Source: Microbacterium sp. CFH 31415 | Lineage (GTDB): Bacteria; Actinomycetota; Actinomycetes; Actinomycetales; Microbacteriaceae | DNA: 64,000 nt | Reading direction: 5' to 3' | Assembly: GCF_022538185.1 (NCBI RefSeq) | Contig: NZ_JAKYXC010000006.1 | Coordinates: forward strand, 232,778 to 296,777 | Shown here: positions 35,548 to 45,795 of the stretch, one piece after another | How positions within the stretch are numbered: the first letter of the stretch is position 1 | How the letters are laid out: every line of letters begins with the position of its first letter | The notes under the pieces: model-generated | Database searches by the model: none | What the model was told of the DNA's origin: nothing | Seen by the model: the letters and a program-made list of their open reading frames with translations, nothing else | Translations under genes and position numbers: made by a program

Positions 35548-36510
35548 ATGACAGTGACGATTGAGCGCGATGCCACTCGCACCCTCACGGTGCCTCCCGA
35601 AGCCCGCCGGACCCCCCGGCCCCGCGGCCGGCGACCGCTGATCAGCTACGGGCACTGGTGGTGGGCGCTGCCCGCGATCATCCTCGTGATCGCGGTGCAC
35701 TACGTCGCCAACCTGACCGGCGGGTTCTTCGCCTTCACCAACTGGACCGGCCTGGGCGACTGGGAGTTCATCGGCCTCGACAACTTCGTCCGCATCTTCC
35801 AGGACCCGCTGCTCGTCGGGGCGGTGGTCAACACGCTGTTCCTGGCGTTCGGCGCAGTGATCCTGACGAACATCCTCGGACTGGGATTCGCTCTCGCGAT
35901 CAACCGCACCCTGAAGACGCGCTACATCCTGCGCACGCTGCTCTTCATCCCCGTCGTCCTCAGCCCGCTCGCCGTCGCCTACATCTGGAAGTTCATCTTC
36001 CAGTTCAACGGACCGCTCAACGGCTTCCTCGGGGCGATCGGCCTGGAGTCATGGCAGAAGGTGTGGCTGGCCGATCCCACCTGGTCGATCTGGGCCATCC
36101 TCCTCACCGTGGTGTGGCAGCAGACCGGCTTCGTCATGGTCATCTACCTCGCCGGCCTCGCTTCGGTGCCGGTCGAGATCGAAGAGGCGGCCGCGCTGGA
36201 CGGCGCCAACATCTGGCAGCGCTTCTGGCACGTGACGGTCCCGGCCATCCGCCCGTCGATCGCCATCGCCACGACCCTCGGCATCATCCAGGGGCTGCGC
36301 ATCTTCGACCAGATCTTCGCGCTCACCGGCGGTGGTCCTGCCGGCGCGACCGAGACGCTCGCAACGCAGGTCTACAAGCAGGCGTTCTCCCTCGGTCAGT
36401 TCGGGTTCGGCTCGGCGCTGGCGCTCGTCCTCACGCTCATCATCCTGGTCTTCGCCATCCTCCAGCAGTACGCCACCCGCGACCGCAACGCCGTCGGAAG
36501 GGCCGCCTGA
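35548..36510 (+). CDS. sugar ABC transporter permease (MalF/UgpA type)
   Basis: 320 residues from ATG 35548; the frame stays open for 2.7 kb upstream, antisense to GH106, which is an artefact. Six predicted membrane helices, starting with WWWALPAIILVIAVHYVANL. The cytoplasmic EAA loop is EEAAALDGANIWQRFWHVTVPAIRPS. It forms the channel with the next permease and the lipoprotein at 30728-32029. No ATPase gene is in the window, so a shared MsiK-type ATPase elsewhere probably energises it. The next gene starts 1 bp after its stop. Confidence 0.93.
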   Translation: MTVTIERDATRTLTVPPEARRTPRPRGRRPLISYGHWWWALPAIILVIAVHYVANLTGGFFAFTNWTGLGDWEFIGLDNFVRIFQDPLLVGAVVNTLFLAFGAVILTNILGLGFALAINRTLKTRYILRTLLFIPVVLSPLAVAYIWKFIFQFNGPLNGFLGAIGLESWQKVWLADPTWSIWAILLTVVWQQTGFVMVIYLAGLASVPVEIEEAAALDGANIWQRFWHVTVPAIRPSIAIATTLGIIQGLRIFDQIFALTGGGPAGATETLATQVYKQAFSLGQFGFGSALALVLTLIILVFAILQQYATRDRNAVGRAA

Positions 36511-36511
36511 C

Positions 36512-37348
36512 ATGTTCCGCTACACCAAACTCACCGCGGTCCGCGAGGTCGCGATCTGGATCGTCACGCTCATCGGGCTGCTGCCGTTCTACTTCCTCGT
36601 CGCCACCGCGTTCAAGACCGACGAGGAGACCCTCACCACGAGCGCGATGACCCCGCCGTCGTCGCTGGACTTCACCGCGTTCGTGGAGGTGCTCACCACG
36701 GGTGGCCGCAACAGCATCCCGATGAGCATCCTGAACAGCGTGGTCATCACTGCCGGAGCGATCGCCGGACTCGTGCTGTTCGGCTCCGTAGCGGCCTACG
36801 TGATCACCCGCCGTACGAGGACCTGGACGAATCTCACCTTCTACCTCGTGCTGATCGCCATCATCCTCCCCGCGCAGCTGGGCACGGTGCCCCTCTACAT
36901 CGGTGCGCGAACCGTCGGCCTCACCGGCAACGCGATCGGCATGATCCTGCTCTGGATCGGCATCCTGCTCCCGCTGTCGGTCTTCCTGTACGCGAGCTTC
37001 TTCCGCGGGCTGACCACGGAATACGAGGAGGCGGCGGTCATCGATGGCGCCTCACCGACCCAGGCGTTCTTCCGCGTGGTGCTCCCGCTGATGGCACCGG
37101 CGACGGGAACCGTCGCGATCCTCGCGGGGCTGATCGTGTGGAATGACTTCTTCAATTCCCTGATCTTCCTCGGGGGATCGACCACGCAGACGCTGCCCGT
37201 GGCGATGTACACCTACGTCGGCGGCCTGGTGTCGGCATGGAACAAGATCTTCTCCGTCGTGATCATCTCCATGATCCCGATCCTGCTGTTCTACATGTTC
37301 GCGCAGAAGAAGTTCATCCAGGGCTTCGGCGGAGGCCTCAAGGGCTGA
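36512..37348 (+). CDS. sugar ABC transporter permease (MalG/UgpE type)
   Basis: 278 residues from ATG 36512, 1 bp after the first permease. Six predicted helices; the first is VAIWIVTLIGLLPFYFLVATAF. The EAA motif is EEAAVIDGASPTQAFFRVVLPLMAP. The C-terminus (KKFIQGFGGGLKG) is typical of carbohydrate-uptake CUT1 permeases. It works with the MalF-type partner and the lipoprotein to import a glycoside. It is followed at 100 bp by the isomerase and CarA-like genes. Confidence 0.93.
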   Translation: MFRYTKLTAVREVAIWIVTLIGLLPFYFLVATAFKTDEETLTTSAMTPPSSLDFTAFVEVLTTGGRNSIPMSILNSVVITAGAIAGLVLFGSVAAYVITRRTRTWTNLTFYLVLIAIILPAQLGTVPLYIGARTVGLTGNAIGMILLWIGILLPLSVFLYASFFRGLTTEYEEAAVIDGASPTQAFFRVVLPLMAPATGTVAILAGLIVWNDFFNSLIFLGGSTTQTLPVAMYTYVGGLVSAWNKIFSVVIISMIPILLFYMFAQKKFIQGFGGGLKG

Positions 37349-37448
37349 CGCCGGGCACCGATTCGGGGGCGGCCGGATCGTCGAGCGGACCGCGGGGTCA
37401 CCCGTGCCGCACGTCGCCCACTCATTCGACACACTGACCGGAGACCCC

Positions 37449-38239
<791 letters not shown>

Positions 38240-38243
<4 letters not shown>

Positions 38244-39766
38244 GCCGGTACCCCGAGTCCGTCGACGTCGCGATCGTCGGGAGCGGACCCGCGGGGGCCA
38301 CGTACGCCCGCATCCTGAGCGAGCGCGCTCCCGGCGCCACGGTCGCCCTCTTCGAAGTGGGCCCCACGATCACGGATCCGCCCGGTGCCCACGTGAAGAA
38401 CATCGCCGACCCGTCCGAGCGGGCCCGCGCGCAGACCCGGTCGGAGGGTCCGCACGCCAGGGCGAGCGAGGACCGGACGGGCGGGATCGTCAAGACCACG
38501 CAGCGCCGGGCGCGACCGGGGACCTTTCTGCTCGAGAGCGGCTATCAGGTCGAGGGCGAAGACGGTCTGCCCGTCGCTGCCATGTCGAGCAACGTCGGCG
38601 GGATGGCCGCGCACTGGACCGGCGCCTGCCCTCGACCCAATGACAGCGAGCGGATCGCGGTCCTCGACGCGGACGCGACCTTCGACGAGCTGCTCGCCGA
38701 GGGGGAGCGACTGCTCGGGGTGACGACGGACGCGTTCGACAGCTCGCCGTATGCCGGACTCGTGCGCGAGCGGCTCTCCGCAGCCGAGGATGCAGGACGC
38801 ACCGCCACGACACGCGTACAGAGGATGCCGCTGGCGGTGCACCGCAGAGGCGACGGGAATCTCGTGTGGTCGGGCTCGGACGTCGTGTTCGGCGACGTCA
38901 CGCGTGGGAACGCGCAGTTCACTCTGTACGACGAGTCCCTCGTCACACGTGTGCTGGTCGAAGACGGCCGCGCGGCGGGAGTCGCCGTCGCGGACAGGCG
39001 GACGGGCGAGACCTCCGAGATCCGCGCGCGGTTCGTGGTCGTGGCCGCCGACGCCCTGCGCACCCCGCAGCTTCTCTGGGCTTCCGGCGTCCGTCCCGAG
39101 GCCCTCGGCCGCTACCTCAACGACCAGGCGCAGATCGTGTTCGCCGTGCGCATCCGCGACCTCGAACCGGCGGAGGGCGAGGACAAAGCGGGTGCCACAG
39201 GCCTGAGCGAGTACAGCGGCGTCACGTGGGTGCCCTTCACCGACGATATGCCGTTCCACGGTCAGGTGATGCAGCTGGATGCCTCGCCCGTGAAGCTCGC
39301 GGACGACGACCCCGCCGCACCCGGCTCCATCGTCGGGCTCGGGCTGTTCTGCGCGAAGGACCTGCAGGCCTCGGATCGCGTGGAGTTCTCCGACGAGGAG
39401 GTGGACGGATACGGGATGCCGGCGATGACCGTGCACTACCGTCTCACCCCGCTCGACGAGGCGGTGATCGCGCGCGGCAAGGAGGAGATCGTCCGCCTCG
39501 GGAAGGCCGTAGGGGAACCGCTCGACGACCGGCCGTTCATGATGCCGCTGGGAGCCTCGCTCCACTATCAGGGCACGACGCGACTCGGTGCGGTCGACGA
39601 CGGCACGAGCGTCTGCTCGGTCGAGAGTGAGGTCTGGGGCGTCGCAGGGCTGTTCGTCGCCGGCAACGGCGTCATTCCCACCGCGACGGCGTGCAACCCC
39701 ACGCTCACCGGCGTCGCGCTCGCCGTGAACGGCGCTCGGACCATCGCCGCTCGTCTGGCCGAGTGA
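38240..39766 (+). CDS. CarA-like FAD-dependent glycoside 3-oxidase (GMC oxidoreductase) 1
   Basis: 508 residues. FAD-binding VAIVGSGPAGATYARIL at residues 10-26; substrate/flavin region SNVGGMAAHWTGACPRP. C-terminal GMC domain with H442 (LHYQGTTRLG) and N486 (NPTLTG) as the likely catalytic pair. The family includes pyranose oxidases and the bacterial C-glycoside 3-oxidase CarA of Microbacterium, which oxidises the sugar C3-OH and makes the C-C bond labile. No signal peptide. It lies directly upstream of the carC/carB-like genes but is separated from them by a promoter. A related protein is encoded at 61859-63451. Confidence 0.85.
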
Positions 39767-39772
39767 CTCCGC

Positions 39773-39801
39773 TTGCTTATGTCGATATTCGACATTACAC
39801 T
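39773..39801 (+). promoter_or_regulatory. promoter with a 17-bp operator filling the -35/-10 spacer
   Basis: TTGCTT (39773-39778) and TACACT (39796-39801) are separated by exactly 17 bp, and those 17 bp are the perfect inverted repeat ATGTCGA-TAT-TCGACAT (39779-39795). The start codon of the CarC-like gene is 33 bp downstream. A protein bound here would block or remodel RNA polymerase. The regulator is not identified. Confidence 0.65.
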
Positions 39802-39834
39802 GCATAAAGAACGACAAAGTAGTCAGGAGACCCC

Positions 39835-40239
39835 GTGATCCCCGATCGAATCATCGAGCAGGACACGCTCACGATCGACGGCGACCGCGCCTCGGTCGAG
39901 GTGCGCCTGCCCTGGTACCGGGCTCTGCCCGCCTCGTGCATCGCCGGCGCCACCCTCACCATCGACGGCGTGACGGCTCCCGCCGACTCGCTGCGCTGGG
40001 AGATGAACGGCCGCACCTTCACGTTCGCCGAGCTCAGGCGCAACATCGAGGAGTGGTGGTTCCCCACCGACTCCGCCGTCCTCTCGGGCGGCCTCGCGCT
40101 GGATGAGACCGCGGAGCACAAGGTCGAGGTCGGACTCATCCTGTACATCCCATACATCGTCATCGGCGCCGACGAGGTGCTCCACATCGAGGAGCACGAC
40201 GCCAAGACCATGACCGCACGAAAGGCGGTGGCAGCATGA
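39835..40239 (+). CDS. C-deglycosidase small subunit, CarC-like (1)
   Basis: 134 residues with a GTG start (AGGAGACCCC upstream). It is an all-beta protein with the family block VEVRLPWYRALPASCIAGATLTIDG, then EEWWFPTDSAVL and VGLILYIPYIVIG. It corresponds to CarC/DgpC, the small subunit (I believe DUF6379) that joins the TIM-barrel subunit in C-glycoside deglycosidases. The gene for its partner starts inside its stop codon (ATGA at 40236), so the two are probably made in equal amounts. First gene after the operator promoter. Confidence 0.82.
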   Translation: MIPDRIIEQDTLTIDGDRASVEVRLPWYRALPASCIAGATLTIDGVTAPADSLRWEMNGRTFTFAELRRNIEEWWFPTDSAVLSGGLALDETAEHKVEVGLILYIPYIVIGADEVLHIEEHDAKTMTARKAVAA

Positions 40240-41342
40240 GTGCGCTGGGCACCCCCATCCAGGGCGTCACGCTCTACAGCTTCACGCGTGCCTTCCACGG
40301 ACGCGAGTACGACCTCGAAGGCCTGATCCGCAAGGTCGCGGCCGACGGCTACGGCCCCGGACTCGAGATCATCGGCTTCTCGAGCTTCCGCGGCTTCCCC
40401 GCGATCGACGACCGGTTCGCCGGCCGGTTCCGCGACCTCGTCGCCGAGACCGGGCTGGTGACGACCTCGCTCGCCGTGAACGCTGACATCGGCATCCACC
40501 GCGACCGGCTCCTGACCCAGGATGAGCTCCTGGAGTACATGCGCCTCCAGATCCGGGCCGCAGCCAAGCTCGGATTCCCGATCGCCCGCGTGCAGATCTC
40601 GATCACGCCCGACTCCATGGAGGCGCTCGCGCCGATCGCCGAGGAGTACGGCGTGACGCTCGCCCTCGAGGTGCACGCCGACCAGTACGCGTCGCACCCG
40701 CGCATCCTCGCGCTCCGCGACCGCTACGAGAAGGTCGGTTCGCCGTTCCTCGGCTTCACGATGGACTGGGGCGCGACCGTCTCCGGCTTCGCTCCCTCCC
40801 TCATCGAGGCGTACCGCCGCCGCGGCGCGTCGGAGGACCTTCTCGCCAAGGTCGTCGCGCTGTGGGACGAGTTCTATGAGCAGGGTCCGCCGGCCGACCA
40901 GGCCGAGCACGGCCAGCGGTTCGGACGCTTCATCGGCCTCGCCGCCCAGAACGGCCGTCCCGACCTGGGCATCGACTTCGGCATCAACGGCACCGGGCTG
41001 TTCGGACCTGCCCGCGTGGACGACTGGCTCGAGATCTTCCCGTGGATCAAGCACGTCCACGGCAAGTTCTTCGGCATCGACGAGACCGGCGAAGAGCCGT
41101 CCGTCCCGGTGCGCGACCTCGTCCGTCTCCTCGTCGAGAACGGCTACTCCGGAGCGATCTCCAGCGAGTACGAGGGATGGCACTGGAACTACTGGCAGTC
41201 GCCATTCGACATCATCGCCGGCGAGCAGGCCGTGCAGCGCTCTGCTGCAGAGGCTGCCGGATCACACATGACCACGGATGCGGCCGCCGCACGTGCGCAG
41301 CTCGCGCAGTGGCTGCCCACCACGACGGGAGCAAGCGCATGA
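40236..41342 (+). CDS. C-deglycosidase TIM-barrel subunit, CarB-like (1)
   Basis: 368 residues. Xylose-isomerase-like barrel starting GVTLYSFTRAF. Expected divalent-metal ligands are E145 (LALEVHAD), D177 (FTMDWGA), H275 (KHVHGKFFGID) and E311 (SSEYEG). It pairs with the preceding CarC-like protein. In characterised CarB/CarC and DgpB/DgpC the complex cleaves the C-C bond between a 3-oxo-sugar and the aglycone by beta-elimination-like chemistry. It overlaps both neighbours by 4 bp. A keto-sugar isomerase function is the main alternative. Confidence 0.82.
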   Translation: MSALGTPIQGVTLYSFTRAFHGREYDLEGLIRKVAADGYGPGLEIIGFSSFRGFPAIDDRFAGRFRDLVAETGLVTTSLAVNADIGIHRDRLLTQDELLEYMRLQIRAAAKLGFPIARVQISITPDSMEALAPIAEEYGVTLALEVHADQYASHPRILALRDRYEKVGSPFLGFTMDWGATVSGFAPSLIEAYRRRGASEDLLAKVVALWDEFYEQGPPADQAEHGQRFGRFIGLAAQNGRPDLGIDFGINGTGLFGPARVDDWLEIFPWIKHVHGKFFGIDETGEEPSVPVRDLVRLLVENGYSGAISSEYEGWHWNYWQSPFDIIAGEQAVQRSAAEAAGSHMTTDAAAARAQLAQWLPTTTGASA

Positions 41343-42388
41343 CCTCTGATGGAATCGCCGGAACCGGCATCAAGCTCGGCACGACCCTGTACTCCATGAC
41401 GAGCGAGTTCGCGGCAGGGCTCTACACGCCCGAGACGCTCATCGCCGCCGTGGCTGAGCACGGCATCGGGCCGGGCGTCGAGTTCAACATCGCCCAGCTG
41501 CTGCGGACCTACCCCGATGTCGACCAGGACTTCGTCAGGCTCTGGTTCGACTCGCTCGAGAAGTACGGCCTCGAGGCGAGCGCGGTCGGGACGAATCTCG
41601 ACATGGGTCGCCGCAAGGACCGCGACATGACGCCCGATGAGGAGCACGACTTCCTCGCGCGCCAGCTCGAGACCGCCCACAGGCTCGGGTTCAAGAAGGT
41701 CGTCATCCGCTCGCACGGCAAGGAGCTGCTGCGCGGCCTTCTCCCGCTCGCCGAGAAGTACGACCAGTACCTCGGCTACGAGATCCACGCGCCGTCAGGA
41801 CCGAACAACCCGCAGGTCCTGCAGATGCGTGAGATGTACGACGAGCTGCAGTCCGAGCGACTGGGTTTCACCGCCGACTTCTCGTCGACGATGCACAGCC
41901 TGTCCCCGACGCTGCTCGCGCAGCTGGGGAAGATGGGCATGGACGAGAAGCACTTCACGATCATGGATGAGATCTGGCACGAGCCGACTCCCATGCACGT
42001 GCGCAACCAGAAGTTCGAGGACTACCTCGTGAGCGAGGGCGTCGACCCGCTGACGTTCGGCCCGTTCACGCGCCTCGCCTTCAACATGCACGGTCTCGTA
42101 CCGCCCGAGGAGTGGCTCGACATCATGCCGCAGATCTTCCACGTGCACGCGAAGTTCTACGACATCGGTGCCGACGGTGAAGAGCCGGCGATGGACATCC
42201 CGCGCATCGTCAGGCAGTTCGTCGTGGGTGGCTACCAGGGGTACCTCTCCAGCGAGTGGGAGGGACACGCCTTCCAGGACCTCGGCGAGGCCGATCCGAT
42301 CGACCTCGTGAAGAAGCAGCACGCGCTGATGCGCAAAGCCATCGAAGACACCGTCGCCGAGCAGTCGAAGGAGACCGCGAATGTCTGA
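41339..42388 (+). CDS. C-deglycosidase TIM-barrel subunit, CarB-like (2)
   Basis: 349 residues from ATG 41339, overlapping the previous stop. Barrel starting IKLGTTLYSMTSEF. Ligand candidates E148 (YEIHAP), D180 (ADFSSTMHSLSP), H270 (HVHAKFYDI) and E306 (SSEWEGHAF). Very similar to the C-terminal part of the fusion at 24224-25750 (shared NLDMGRR and RDRDMT segments). Its likely small-subunit partner is at 43173, separated by a SnoaL-like gene. It probably has another aglycone or glycoside preference than CarB-like 1, with which it shares only the general fold and ligand set. Confidence 0.82.
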   Translation: MTSDGIAGTGIKLGTTLYSMTSEFAAGLYTPETLIAAVAEHGIGPGVEFNIAQLLRTYPDVDQDFVRLWFDSLEKYGLEASAVGTNLDMGRRKDRDMTPDEEHDFLARQLETAHRLGFKKVVIRSHGKELLRGLLPLAEKYDQYLGYEIHAPSGPNNPQVLQMREMYDELQSERLGFTADFSSTMHSLSPTLLAQLGKMGMDEKHFTIMDEIWHEPTPMHVRNQKFEDYLVSEGVDPLTFGPFTRLAFNMHGLVPPEEWLDIMPQIFHVHAKFYDIGADGEEPAMDIPRIVRQFVVGGYQGYLSSEWEGHAFQDLGEADPIDLVKKQHALMRKAIEDTVAEQSKETANV

Positions 42389-43163
42389 CACCGCCACCGA
42401 GGTCTCGGTCACCGAGCTCGCTGCCGAGCTCGCCGCCCTCCGCCACGAAGTCGTCGCCGCGCGCGCTCTCGCGCAGCGGGCCGAGGACCGCGGCCAGGTC
42501 GAGAACCTCTTCAACCGCTACATGTACCTGCACAACGCGTTCGAGGACGAGCAGATCATTCCGCTGTGGGTCAGGGAAGGCACGGAGGGCATCCGCGCCC
42601 GCTACACGAACGCCGGGCAGTACACGACCTGGAAGAGCGTCACCGACTACCACCGTGGCCGCCCGCACCCCGAAGGCAAGCTCATCCTCCACGCGACGAC
42701 AACGCCTGTCATCGAGGTCGCCGCCGACGGCAGGACCGCCAAGGGCGTGTGGATGATGGCCGGCACCGAGTCCGGACTCACCGACCCGAAGGTCGCCGAA
42801 GCGTTCCCCGACATGTACTCGCCCGAGGAGGTGCTCGGCAAGAAGGTCTGGGCGCACTGGGTGTGGTGCAAGTACGCCATCGACTTCCTCAAGCAGGACG
42901 GCGAGTGGAAGTTCTGGAAGTTCCGCTGCTACGAGCTCGCCCGCGCGCCGTTCGAGGAGAACTGGGTCAGCTTCGGCCTGAAGAACCAGGGCGCGTTCGA
43001 TCTCGACCTCATGTACTTCGGCGACGACGGGAAGCCCGTCTTCATGCCGCCGGCCGACGAGCCGGTCCCCTCGACGAACCACCCCTACAGCCCCGAGACC
43101 GTGCAGAAGCTCGAGCCGGTCCCGCCGGTGGCGCACGAGTCCTTCACCGACACCTACGCCTGA
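42381..43163 (+). CDS. SnoaL/NTF2-like protein in the deglycosidase operon
   Basis: 260 residues, overlapping the end of the CarB-like 2 gene by 8 bp. An N-terminal helix (ELAALRHEVVAARALAQRAEDRGQVENLFNRYMYLHNAFEDEQII) precedes an NTF2-type cone (KVWAHWVWCKYAIDFLKQDGEWKFWKFRCYELARAPFEENW). Longer than usual SnoaL proteins because of a C-terminal extension rich in Pro. No function is established. Its place between the two subunits of one deglycosidase set suggests a partner or a later step on the aglycone or sugar. A second, shorter SnoaL-like protein is at 4821. Confidence 0.7.
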   Translation: MSDTATEVSVTELAAELAALRHEVVAARALAQRAEDRGQVENLFNRYMYLHNAFEDEQIIPLWVREGTEGIRARYTNAGQYTTWKSVTDYHRGRPHPEGKLILHATTTPVIEVAADGRTAKGVWMMAGTESGLTDPKVAEAFPDMYSPEEVLGKKVWAHWVWCKYAIDFLKQDGEWKFWKFRCYELARAPFEENWVSFGLKNQGAFDLDLMYFGDDGKPVFMPPADEPVPSTNHPYSPETVQKLEPVPPVAHESFTDTYA

Positions 43164-43172
43164 GGATCAGCC

Positions 43173-43589
43173 ATGGCCACCCACAACTCTCTCTTCTCCG
43201 AGAAGGACATCCGCCGCACCGACAGCGGCATCGCCGTCGCGGTCCAGCTGCCCTGGTACCGGAGCCTGTGGCTCTCGGCGGTCGACGATGTCGCGGCATC
43301 CGTCAACGGCGTCGAGATCGCGAAGGACTCGCTGCGCTTCGAGCTGCAGGGCACGAGCTACCGCATCGAGGAGCTGCCCGAGCAGTCCGAGACACTGTGG
43401 TTCGTCGCCGACAAGCCAGAGGTCGTCATCGATCTGGGTCGCGCACCCGAGCCCGGTGAGAAGCTGACCATCGAGGTCGTCCTCACGATGCGTCTGCTCT
43501 ACATGCAGATCATGCCCGGTGTCGACGGCGGCCCGGGCCGATACGTCACCAACCGTGTCCCGGTCGAACGCGAGGTCGTCCTCGCATGA
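43173..43589 (+). CDS. C-deglycosidase small subunit, CarC-like (2)
   Basis: 138 residues. It contains VAVQLPWYRSLWLSAVDDVAASVNG and LLYMQIMPGVDGGPGRYVTN, very close to the N-terminal domain of the fusion at 24224-25750 (LPWYRSLWLSSV, LPYMQITPGEDGGPGLYVPN). It should pair with CarB-like 2 encoded two genes upstream. The stop overlaps the Gfo/Idh start (ATGA at 43586), which ties deglycosylation to an oxidoreductase. Confidence 0.8.
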   Translation: MATHNSLFSEKDIRRTDSGIAVAVQLPWYRSLWLSAVDDVAASVNGVEIAKDSLRFELQGTSYRIEELPEQSETLWFVADKPEVVIDLGRAPEPGEKLTIEVVLTMRLLYMQIMPGVDGGPGRYVTNRVPVEREVVLA

Positions 43590-44767
43590 CCCTCCGCGTG
43601 GCCATGATCGGCTACGGGTTCATGGGAGCCGCGCACTCCGTCGGATGGCGCCAGGCACCGCGCGTGTTCACCCTCCCCGAGGACGTCGAGATGTCGGTCG
43701 TCGTCGGTCGCAACGCAGACGCGGTGGCGGATGCCGCCACCCGGTGGGGCTGGCAGGAGTCGGCCACCGACTGGCGCGAGGTCATCGCGCGCGACGACAT
43801 CGACATCGTCGACATCGTCACGCCGGGCGACTCTCACGCCGAGATCGCGATCGCCGCGCTCGAGGCCGGTAAGCACGTGCTGTGTGAGAAGCCTCTCGCG
43901 AACACGGTGGCGGAGGCGGAGGCGATGGCGGATGCCGCGTCCCGCGCCGCTGCGCGAGGCATCCGCTCGATGGTCGGCTTCACGTACCGACGCGTTCCCG
44001 CAGTGACGTTCCTGCGCGACCTCATCGCGCAGGGCGCGGTCGGGAAGATCGCGCAGGTGCGCGCGGCCTACCGACAGGACTGGCTCGTCGACCGCGGGAT
44101 GCCGCTCGCGTGGCGCCTGCAGAAGGAGCACGCCGGCTCGGGGGCGCTGGGTGACATCGGCGCGCACATCATCGACATGACGCAGTTCGTGACCGGACTC
44201 GACGTCGTCGCCGTGTCGGGGACGGTCGAGACGCTCGTGAAGGAGCGGCCCCTGCTGGGGGGCGGCTCGGGACTCTCCGGCACCGCGGCCGAGGGCTTCG
44301 GGCAGGTGACCGTAGACGACATCGCGCTCTTCTCCGGAAGGCTGTCCACCGGGGCTCTCGTGTCGTTCGAGGCATCCCGCTTCGCGACCGGACGAAAGAA
44401 CGACCTCTCGATCGAGGTCTCGGGCGACAGGGGCGCGCTGCGGTTCGACCTCGAGGATCTCAACACGCTCTGGTTCTACGACCGCACCGCGCCAGAGGTG
44501 ACCCAGGGGTTCACACGCATCCTGGTCACCGAACCGCAGCATCCCTACGTCGCGGCGTGGTGGCCTGCCGGTCACACGCTCGGCTACGAGCACGGCTTCA
44601 GTCACCAGGTCGTGGACTTCGTGGCCGCGATCGCGGCGGGCACGGACCCGCGGCCCTCGTTCGCCGAGGGCCTGTCGGTGCAGCGCGTGCTCGAAGCGGT
44701 GGAGCGCTCGAGCGAGAACGAGTCCGCCTGGCTCCGCGTCGCCGCGGACGTCCCGGCATCCGCCTGA
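43586..44767 (+). CDS. Gfo/Idh/MocA-family oxidoreductase 1
   Basis: 393 residues. Rossmann domain with [15 protein letters not shown] at the start and the CEKPLANT motif near residue 105 (lysine of the active site). The C-terminal alpha/beta domain includes [14 protein letters not shown]. Family members are NAD(P)-dependent sugar dehydrogenases or reductases; DgpA of gut puerarin degraders is one that oxidises the glycoside C3. Here it could oxidise the glycoside in parallel with CarA or reduce the released 3-oxo-sugar. It is translationally coupled to the CarC-like gene. Confidence 0.88.
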   Translation: MTLRVAMIGYGFMGAAHSVGWRQAPRVFTLPEDVEMSVVVGRNADAVADAATRWGWQESATDWREVIARDDIDIVDIVTPGDSHAEIAIAALEAGKHVLCEKPLANTVAEAEAMADAASRAAARGIRSMVGFTYRRVPAVTFLRDLIAQGAVGKIAQVRAAYRQDWLVDRGMPLAWRLQKEHAGSGALGDIGAHIIDMTQFVTGLDVVAVSGTVETLVKERPLLGGGSGLSGTAAEGFGQVTVDDIALFSGRLSTGALVSFEASRFATGRKNDLSIEVSGDRGALRFDLEDLNTLWFYDRTAPEVTQGFTRILVTEPQHPYVAAWWPAGHTLGYEHGFSHQVVDFVAAIAAGTDPRPSFAEGLSVQRVLEAVERSSENESAWLRVAADVPASA

Positions 44768-44790
44768 GAATCGATCCGAGGGAGAACCCG

Positions 44791-45795
44791 ATGGCGCGTC
44801 CGATCACCCTGTTCACCGGCCAGTGGGCCGATCTGCCATTCGAAGAGGTTGCGCGCCTGGCGGGCGAGTGGGGCTATGACGGCCTCGAGATCGCCTGCTG
44901 GGGCGACCACCTCGATGTGTCCCGGTGGGACGACGCCGCGTACGTCCAGTCGCGGCTGGACATCCTCGAGCGCAACGGGCTCAAGGTCTGGGCGATCTCG
45001 AACCACCTCACCGGCCAGGCAGTGTGCGACGACCCGATCGATGAGCGGCACCGCGACATCCTGTCGGACCGCGTGTGGGGCGACGGCGACCCCGAGGGTG
45101 TGCGTCAGCGCGCCGCGGAGGACATGAAGAACACCGCCCGGTTCGCCGCGAAGCTCGGCGTGACCACGGTGAACGGGTTCACCGGTTCCTCGATCTGGAA
45201 GGCCGTCGCGATGTTCCCGCCCGCGTCGGAGGAATTCGTCGCCCGCGGCTACCAGGACTTCGCCGACAGGTGGAACCCGATCCTCGACGTGTTCGAAGAG
45301 GTCGGCGTGCGCTTCGCGCTCGAGGTGCACCCGTCCGAGATCGCGTACGACTACTGGACCGCGAAGGACACCCTCGACGCGATCGGGCAGCGCAAGAGCT
45401 TCGGGTTCAACTTCGACCCGTCGCACTTCGTCTGGCAGCAGCTGGACTATGTCGCGTTCGTGCTGGACTTCGCGCCGCACATCTTCCACGTGCACGTGAA
45501 GGAGTCGATCACCAACCTCGACGGCCGCAACGGCGTCATGAGCTCGCACCGCCCCTGGGCCGACCAGCGGCGCGGGTGGACCTTCGTCTCCACGGGCCAC
45601 GGCGCGGTGCGATGGGAGCCGCTGTTCCGGGCGCTCAACGCGATCGGCTACACCGGACCGACCTCGGTCGAATGGGAGGACGCCGGCATGGACCGCCTCG
45701 TCGGCGCACCCGAGGCGCTCGCGATGGTCCGCGCGCTCAACGCGATCACCCCACCCGCCGCCGCTTTCGACGCCGCCTTCTCCACAAAGCCCTGA
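44791..45795 (+). CDS. sugar phosphate isomerase/epimerase-like TIM barrel
   Basis: 334 residues from ATG 44791 (GAGGGAGAA upstream). AP-endonuclease-2/xylose-isomerase fold: [38 protein letters not shown], then FALEVHPSE (Glu), NFDPSHF (Asp), HVHVKE (His) and [11 protein letters not shown] (Glu). It belongs to the group that accompanies Gfo/Idh enzymes in keto-sugar and inositol catabolism. It likely interconverts keto-sugars, for example the 3-oxo-sugar and its 2-oxo isomer. Its last base overlaps the next Gfo/Idh gene (TGATG). Confidence 0.82.
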   Translation: MARPITLFTGQWADLPFEEVARLAGEWGYDGLEIACWGDHLDVSRWDDAAYVQSRLDILERNGLKVWAISNHLTGQAVCDDPIDERHRDILSDRVWGDGDPEGVRQRAAEDMKNTARFAAKLGVTTVNGFTGSSIWKAVAMFPPASEEFVARGYQDFADRWNPILDVFEEVGVRFALEVHPSEIAYDYWTAKDTLDAIGQRKSFGFNFDPSHFVWQQLDYVAFVLDFAPHIFHVHVKESITNLDGRNGVMSSHRPWADQRRGWTFVSTGHGAVRWEPLFRALNAIGYTGPTSVEWEDAGMDRLVGAPEALAMVRALNAITPPAAAFDAAFSTKP

